Assembly: GCA_024449915.1 (NCBI GenBank)
Contig: JAMZAV010003227.1
Span: 122,984 to 186,983, forward strand
Length of the DNA stretch: 64,000 nt
From: Sweltsa coloradensis
Lineage: Eukaryota > Arthropoda > Insecta > Plecoptera > Chloroperlidae
Direction: 5' to 3'
Position 1 is the stretch's first letter. Every line of letters begins with the position of its first letter. Positions 23,201 to 31,228 of the stretch are shown here, piece after piece. The translations under genes were made by a program, and so were the position numbers. The notes below the pieces were generated by a model. The model worked only from the letters and a program-made list of their open reading frames with translations, was not told the origin of the DNA and made no database searches.

Positions 23201-26200
23201 TCTTGTAAATAGACCACAAGAATTCAGAATATGACGTTAATTTGACGTTACGATATCATTTTGACTCATAAATCCAAAATGGCCGCCAACCAGTTTAGCA
23301 AACGTTTTACGTTTGTACTTAAGCAAGTACTCCCACAAGGATCTCTTGCTGTAAAGTACCATCATTTTACCATGAGATGGTATTTCAGTAAATTTTCTAT
23401 TACAAATGACACCGCAACCTCGACCGCAACGTAAATAAAAACAGAATTTAAGACGTCGTAAATTGTCTTTCTTTGAAAATTAACGTTATTTTACCTCTGT
23501 AACAATGTTTTGACTTGGTAATTAAGACTAAAATGTGCCCCGGAGAGGTGTGATCTATCTGAATTGGGGTATCCTGCCATATTATATTCAGAATAAGACG
23601 ATTCTGTGCAATACCCCATTTTCTTCAGTAAAATATCCTCCAACAGGTTGCTGTCATCATCCCCGCTCTCTTCAACTGGCCCTAGTGCAGGTAGATGAGC
23701 TAGGAGAGCAGGTCACCTGTGGTGGACAACGACCACCCACAAGTTCCCAACCATGCCCAAGTGGTGACTGGTGAGAGGTGGTCCTTCTTGGAACGGTGGC
23801 GCACAAGATACGCCAAGTAGTTTGCACGGAGGCAGTGTTGGCGTAGGCTATCTGCATCTGGAGGGAGAAGGATGAATGATTTTGTCTTTTCAGTGTTCTC
23901 CACTTTCCTGAATTGGCTTCAGTCGTGTTGGTACTAATTATGCCACCATATATGACATGTCGTGTGAACTGGAAGAACATCTGTAGTACCTCGTCCTGAA
24001 GGTCAAGTCTATCTCCACACCTCGAGATCTGTTGTCGGGCCACAGAAATCTTTGCCATCCGGTTAAACACCGACTTCCTACTTTTGCCGTAGAAGCCTGA
24101 GTAAGCATCACAGCCTACCATGCAGTTTCTGCCATCTCGTCATTTTACCAGGACACGACATAAGCAGTGTGTGCAGTGCAGCTAACTGCATGGTAGGCTG
24201 TGATGCTTACTCAGGCTTCTACGGCAAAAGTAGGAAGTCGGTGTTTAACCGGATGGCAAAGATTTCTGTGGCCCGACAACAGATCTCGAGGTGTGGAGAT
24301 AGACTTGACCTTCAGGACGAGGTACTACAGATGTTCTTCCAGTTCACACGACATGTCATATATGGTGACATAATGAGTACCAACACGACTGAAGCCAATT
24401 CAGCAAAGTGGAGAACACTGAACAGACAAAATCATTCATCCTTCTCCCTCCAGATGCAGATAGCCTACGCCAACACTGCCTCCGTGCAAACTACTTGGCG
24501 TATCTTGTGCGCCACCCTTCCAAGAAGAACCACCTCTCACCACTTGGGCATGGTTGGGAACTTGTGGGTGGTCGTTGTCCACCACAGGTGACCTGCTCTC
24601 CTAGCTCATCTACCTGCACTAGGGCCAGTTGAAGAGAGCGGGGATGATGACAGCAACCTGTTGGAGGATATTTTACTGAAGAAAATAAGGGTATTGCACA
24701 GAATCGTCTGATTCTGAATATAATATGGCAGGATGCCCCAATTCAGATAGATCACACCTCTCGGGGCACATTTTTGTCTTAATTACCAAGTCAAAACAGT
24801 GTTACAGAGGTAAAATAACGTTAATTTTCAAAGAAAGACAATTTACGACGTCTTAAATTCTGTTTTTATTTACGTTGCGGTCGAGGTTGCGGTGTCATTT
24901 GTAATAGAAAATTTACTGAAATACCATCTCATGGTAAAATGATGGTACTTTACAGCAAGAGATCCTTGTGGGAGTACTTGCTTAAGTAACAAACGTAAAA
25001 CGTTTGCTAAACTGGTTGGCGGCCATTTTGGATTTATGAGTCAAAATGATATCGTAACGTCAATTAACGTCATATTCTAAATCCTTGTGGTCTATTTACA
25101 AGAAAAAGTGTATTTGTACTTGATTCTAGATGCTCTGGTTCAATACTTAATTTTCCACAATGGCGCAGGTGGCCATCTTGTATTTCTGGTTCAAAATGGC
25201 GTCGTAGCGTCAAACTTATTTCATATTCAGAATCCTTGTGGTCAGTTTAAACAAAAAAATGTATTTGTACTTGATTCTACTTGCTCTGGTTCAAAATTTA
25301 ATCTTTCAAGAGTGTGCCCGGCAAGCATATTGGATTTTGGCCTCTAGTAAAAATTGCCGGGATTTTTGGGAGGGACATGGGGGCTTATTTTTTTCTAAAT
25401 GGTCAATAGTAGTCAAATCAATCGTCAAACCATCCTTGCGAAAAAGTGGTCACGGAACTCATGATTATGACCTAACTATAAGGTAAAACAAAACTAACCT
25501 AACATTAAATTGAAGGCAGTTGAACCTAGAAACAAACTAAGCATGGAAGAACCCAACTTTTCACACAGATTTCATTATTGGTATAAGAAAAAAAGCATTT
25601 TTCCCATTCTTGTAATTTACAACATGTTCATAATCTGGCATCATTTATGGAAAGTGAGACTGACCATTTGTTTAGGAAAGTTGGCTCCGTTTTAGCTTTG
25701 TTTGAAAATAAAATATCAACAATCCTCTTTCAATGCCTTGCTAAAAACATGCAAAATAATCTTTTTATCTTATTCATTCCGCTTTTTCCAATGCAATAAG
25801 TCACCGTTAGTATTGAAATGAAGCTAATTGTCTACAAAAATGTAATTTTTTTTAAAAGGTGATCAAACCTTCGAAAACTAATAAATTAACGAAAGTACAT
25901 CAACGTTTAGGTATCCTGTCGCCATCAGAAAATGTAACATGCATCTCGTTCGACTTAAATTCGGACATAATCTTAACTGACAATTCGTTCCAGAAAGTTG
26001 CGTCCATTCCGTTTGGATGTCCCGGCCTCGATCCTGGGGATGCCAACATCACTTGCGTTCAACCCTGGATCGAGGAACGTTTGGGCAGAGGAATAGACTG
26101 CACCTCTAAAGTACCGGTCAAAACTCAGGCACGTTTCGTAAGTTGTCCAGAGGGCAACGCCATTGTCGAAGAATACAAAGTTATCACCTGCAAGTTCCCT

Positions 26201-29200
26201 GGTAGATGGGATAACGATGTGTTCACATGTGACCGTAAGTTTATTTATAGCTCTCGATGTGTCTGCAAACGGTTAATTTCAATTTTTTAAACATACCATT
26301 ATCCCTAGACTAAATATGATTTCTAAAGAATGCATTAAAGACGCCTGAAAAGTAAGTAGATTTTTTTAAAATTTTCTTGGCGGGACATAACCTCAGAATC
26401 AACAATTATATTCAAATTACCCAACTCAAACGAGCTAGTTCAAAATTGAATTTTGAGCAGCGGGTTTTGTGTATTGTTTATACATTCCTTTATCTACAAC
26501 CTAAGTAAAAAGGTAACTGGTTGTCTGTCGTTTCTGGCGTTGCACGATTTTTTCTGTTAAACGGTACAAAATTTGAAATTGTACCGGCGGACGAAAAAAA
26601 TCGTGCAAGTCAAGAAACTATAGAAAACCATTAATCCTTTTATTTAGGTTTAGATTAAGGAATGTACAAACAATACACAAAAACCCGCTGCTCAAAATTC
26701 AATTTTGAACTAGCTTGTTTGAGTCGGGAAATTTGGATATAATTGTTGATTCTGAGGTTATGTCCCCCTTAAAAAAAAAATTCAAAAACAATCTTTCTCT
26801 CTTTCATTCTACTAACGTTTCAGACGTCTTTAATGCATTCTTTAGAAATCATATTTAGGTCTAAGGATTTCCCCTTAAAAATGGTTGTTTGAGCTCATGC
26901 AAACTTTTTTTACAACCTAAAAAATGTTTAAATGTATTTAAAAATTCTCTTGATTGGAAAATACAGCTAATTACATATACACACTTTTCGACCCCAATTT
27001 TCACAAAAAATTTGATTTTCCTAAAAATTCTAAATTTTATTATGATGGTTACAAAGAACGAGTGGGATTCGCTCTCAGAGCACATTTCAAGGTTTTAAAT
27101 GATTGTAGCCTACACAAACTTGGAAAATTACAGCAAATTACCCGTTTCGTGGCATATTTACTGTCCGTTACTGAAAAAAAGTAAGGTTTATTTAGAAAAA
27201 AGTGATCTGATACTGACAATCACACACTCTTACTTAACATTTTGGTGCATAGCACAACCCGATAGGACAAACGATAGAGCTCCAAGTGATCCTGACTAAA
27301 CCTCTGCATTTTATGTCAAAGCCAGGTTTGCTCTTGTTCATCCAACAGTGTTAAGTCAAGCCTACTCTATATTATATATTTTGATATAAGAATAGATGAT
27401 GGATAAGATAGTTTTGTACAGTGGTTCAAACGAAAAAATGCAGATAGCTCGGAATTATTTTCCCAACGTAACAACTGTATCAATTCTATTCACGCTAGGT
27501 TAGCGTGGATCTAGCATAGATAATTCTTGCTTGTGTTGGCTACACCTATTTCTCTTCCTTACACAAAGGCAAAATTCCTTTTACTATGCATTCATACTAC
27601 CCCCACCACTACCACTCATGTGATTTTAATTTTTGATTAGTACCTTGCCGGGTAAAGTTGACATTTTCGTAATTATGCGGAAGCTGTATTGAGTATTCAA
27701 CCCAGTGAGATGGAAAACAAAATATACGAATTCGAATTGTCAATCACTACGTTTACGTAATACGTACTAAGTTTCAGCCGCTTAATGGTCATAAAATTGT
27801 ACGTGATCATTATTTTATTGCTTTTCCAGTTATATCAACCGAGGAACCTAAGCCAACCACGAAGCTAACAACAAAACCAACAACCAAGCGAATAAACGTT
27901 ACACGGTCTACTAACTCTACAGTTAAACCTAAAACCACAACAAAGCTTGTCACTGTAACAAAACCGAGCACTACCACTAAGTCAGCAGCAAGTTCAGTAT
28001 CTGCCTCGGCAGTGGGTGGCGTTACAAACACTACGTTAGCTGGTGGTGCAGGTACAATTGTGGCAAATGGAGCTGTATCTACTGCTGTATCTTCTGGCGC
28101 AGGAACAACTGTGGCAAATGGAGCTGCGTCTGATTCTACTACCACCACCCAAGCTTCGGTGTCAACAACTACGGCTGCGACTGTAACCACGGTTACCACT
28201 ATGAGTAATGCCGTCACAACAGTAGGGACCACCACATTGAGAGCGCCGGTAACGACTAGTACCCTGGCCACTACCGTACCAGATACTACTGCGAATACCA
28301 CAGCAAGTGCCACAACAACAACCACAACTCTACCAACAACAATAAAACAACAACAACAACTACAACGGCAGACATACCAACAACACCAATACCAACAACA
28401 GCATCAACAACCGCTGCAGGAACAACAACAACAACAGCAACAACAGGAACAACGGGAACAACAGGAACAACAGGAACAACGGGAACAACGGGAAAACAAC
28501 GGGAACAACAGGAACAACGGGAACAACAGCAACAACGGGAACAACAGGAACAACGGGAACAACAAAAACAACAAACACCACCGTACCAGCCACTCCACCA
28601 CCAAGTACGTATCTTGACCAAAATATTATGACGTAATGCACAGCTGTTGTTTAGCAGATTTTTGGCATGTCAATTTATTGCAATGTCGTTATCTGGCATA
28701 TTGATTCGTATTCTACGTATTTTAATATGGATACACTAAATATTATGAGTTAGTTAGCCATGTGGTACCGTAAATGTGTGTAAGAAAGTGTTTCAGTTTC
28801 AAACGATGATGGAAATTTTATGTTTGTATACTAATTTTTTTATTTTTTTTTGAAAATGTACTGATTTTCAAGAAAGGGTGTAGTTTTGGGGCGCGGCCTA
28901 TATTACTGCGTGTTCCAGTGAACCGTTCTACACAGTTTCTAGACTGAATATTTTGGGTGATCATTGAGTCTATGCTTCACTTTAATATCTAAAATATATG
29001 TGTAAACAATAAGAAGGTTAAAGCCGATTTAACATCAAGAAGCAGAAAATTCGTGCAAAATCTTAATTTAACGAACACTTTTGAAAGTCAATTTAAATTT
29101 ACTGTAATGCTTTTGAATTCGTGGTAAAAAATTAATATCCCTTTTAATTAAGCAAATAACTGATAATGGGATTTGTAATAAGATTTATGATGATATTAAT

Positions 29201-31196
29201 AAAAATCACACACCGAGCTCTAATCTAGGTCACTTCCTTTAAAAATTACAATATTTTGGAGTCTCAAACTCCTGCCGACTGGGCAAACTTTTACGACTAT
29301 TTCTATAAACTAGGGAAACGCCAAAGTCGTTGTTAGACGAGTGAGAGAGCCACGTGTTGAGTACCCGTGAACATTAATTGGATTTAAGTTAGGTAATTAT
29401 ATTGTGGTATAAATAAAAGGGTTTTTAAGTTTTTAAATTTAAGGACACGTCAACTGTCCGTCCATAATGCACCACTTTAGCCAATGATAGGCTAAGGAGG
29501 TCTAAGGTAGGGGGAAGAAAAGTAATGTGTGTGTGATGTGTGTGTTGTAATGTGGTGACTCAACACATGGCTCACTCACTCGTCTAACAACGACTTTGGC
29601 GTTTCCCTAGTATAATCTTTATACAAACATTTGTGGTCACAGACCCTTGTTGAACAGATAGGCTACACCCCAGGCTAAATGGAACGGACGGTGTATGACC
29701 CTTAGAACAGGTACTTCCTCCAGCGTCAATGTATGAAAAATTAAAGACGATTCCGTCTGGGTTCGGGGTAGAATTGGCCCAGAGCATGGCTCTGCTAATC
29801 GTAAAAGGCGATTCAAGAGAAAAGGTCCACCTCGCAAACATCAGCTAATAAGAGGGAAGTATATTATACTCCCCAAAACCAGAGGCGAGCTCTGGCAATC
29901 GTCGTCGGGGACACCTCCCCCTTCCCTTGACGACCTCCCCGACGACTGTGACAATGACACAACGAACGATGACAAAGACAATGACGACCACGACGTGAGA
30001 AATCCCCCTTCCTCCCCTTACCCATGGCTGGTTCTGACCAGCATGGGCTCTCCTCCCCATCCCCTAGGCTAGAGTCGTGCATTATGACCTAACGGTTGAC
30101 GCGTCCTTAATCCAAATAAACCCCAAAAAAAAAATATATTTAGGCCTAGGCGAACAGAGAAAGTGTATTATAATTTTTTGGTTTCAGGGTGCGTCAACCG
30201 TTTGTCGTCGTCCTATTATGAAAAAAGGCTGGTCCCATACGTCCCCCGTTTTAGTTTGGATTAAGGGTGCGACAACCGCTAGGTCAAAAATCACCAGAAA
30301 AAAATCACCTAGAGGATATAGGGAGGAAAATCCCATGCTGGTGCTGGTCAGAAATAGCCACGGGTAAATGTGAAAGAAAAGGGAGGGTTCTCGCGTCGTG
30401 GTCGTCATCGTCTTTGTCATCGTTCGTTTTGTCCTGGTCGTCGTCGTTGGGAAGGTCGTCAGAGAATATGGGGGGTCCCCGACAACGACTGCCAGAGCTC
30501 GCATTCTGGTTTCGGAAAGTAATTTACTACCCTACTTACCAGCTGATGTTTGCGAGATAAAATACGTCGCACTGTTTCTTGTAGATCATCACCAGCCCAA
30601 ACGAAGTGTATAATAGTATCCTTGATAGCCAGCAATGGCCCAGCCTCATTTACAGAATGACAGAAGCCATGCATAATGAAAACAAAATAAACATTTACTT
30701 GGTTCATCTGATCGCAAACTTTCACAGGCTGTGTTCTATTTTACTAATAAACATTTGCAATCTAAGTTCAAATTTTTCACATTTTTATTTCTTGTGAGCT
30801 TAAATCGCAACGGATATTATTGCTCATTTTGTTAGCAGTTCTCAGTTACCTGGTCACGGATGTGTGTTTAAAATTTCAGCTCAATCTATTTGGCCGTTCG
30901 GCCGTATGAGCCCGGACAGACAGACAGACAGACAGACATTGGACAATGCTCACGGCCAAGGCCCGATCGAGTATAGCGTTAGGAAAGACTATGTTCGCTG
31001 CGCTCACTCGTCTAATCAATAACTATGTCCTTAAGTTGGCTTATACTTAAAAACTTTGTGTTTGTATTATTATTTAACTATTTTTATTATTATTATTTTC
31101 ATTCTTCTTCTTCTTCTTCTTCTTCTTCTTCTTCTTCTTCTTCTTCTTCTTCTTCTTCTTCTTCTTCTTCTTCTTCTTCTTCTTCTTCTTCTTCTT

Positions 31197-31228
<32 letters not shown>

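Larger units (their letters stand above)
19919..25480. mobile_element. Large palindromic foldback element (1.3-kb arms) in gene 2 intron 2
   Basis: The left arm is 19919-20135 plus 23039-24126 and the right arm is 24184-25480, nearly identical in inverted orientation; the spacer is about 57 bp. The outer ends read TAGTTAGGTCATAATCATGA and the complement near 25462-25478. Each arm has one copy of the same ORF reading away from the centre. The left arm is split by a 2.9-kb TIR element (20136-23038), absent from the right arm. Near-identity suggests recent formation. Superfamily not recognised. Confidence 0.85.

Noticed and set aside
28340..28617. Gln/Asn-rich protein end in gene 2
   Set aside because: It is the off-frame reading of the Thr-rich stalk and stops just after the splice donor; the Thr-rich frame joins exon 5 correctly.
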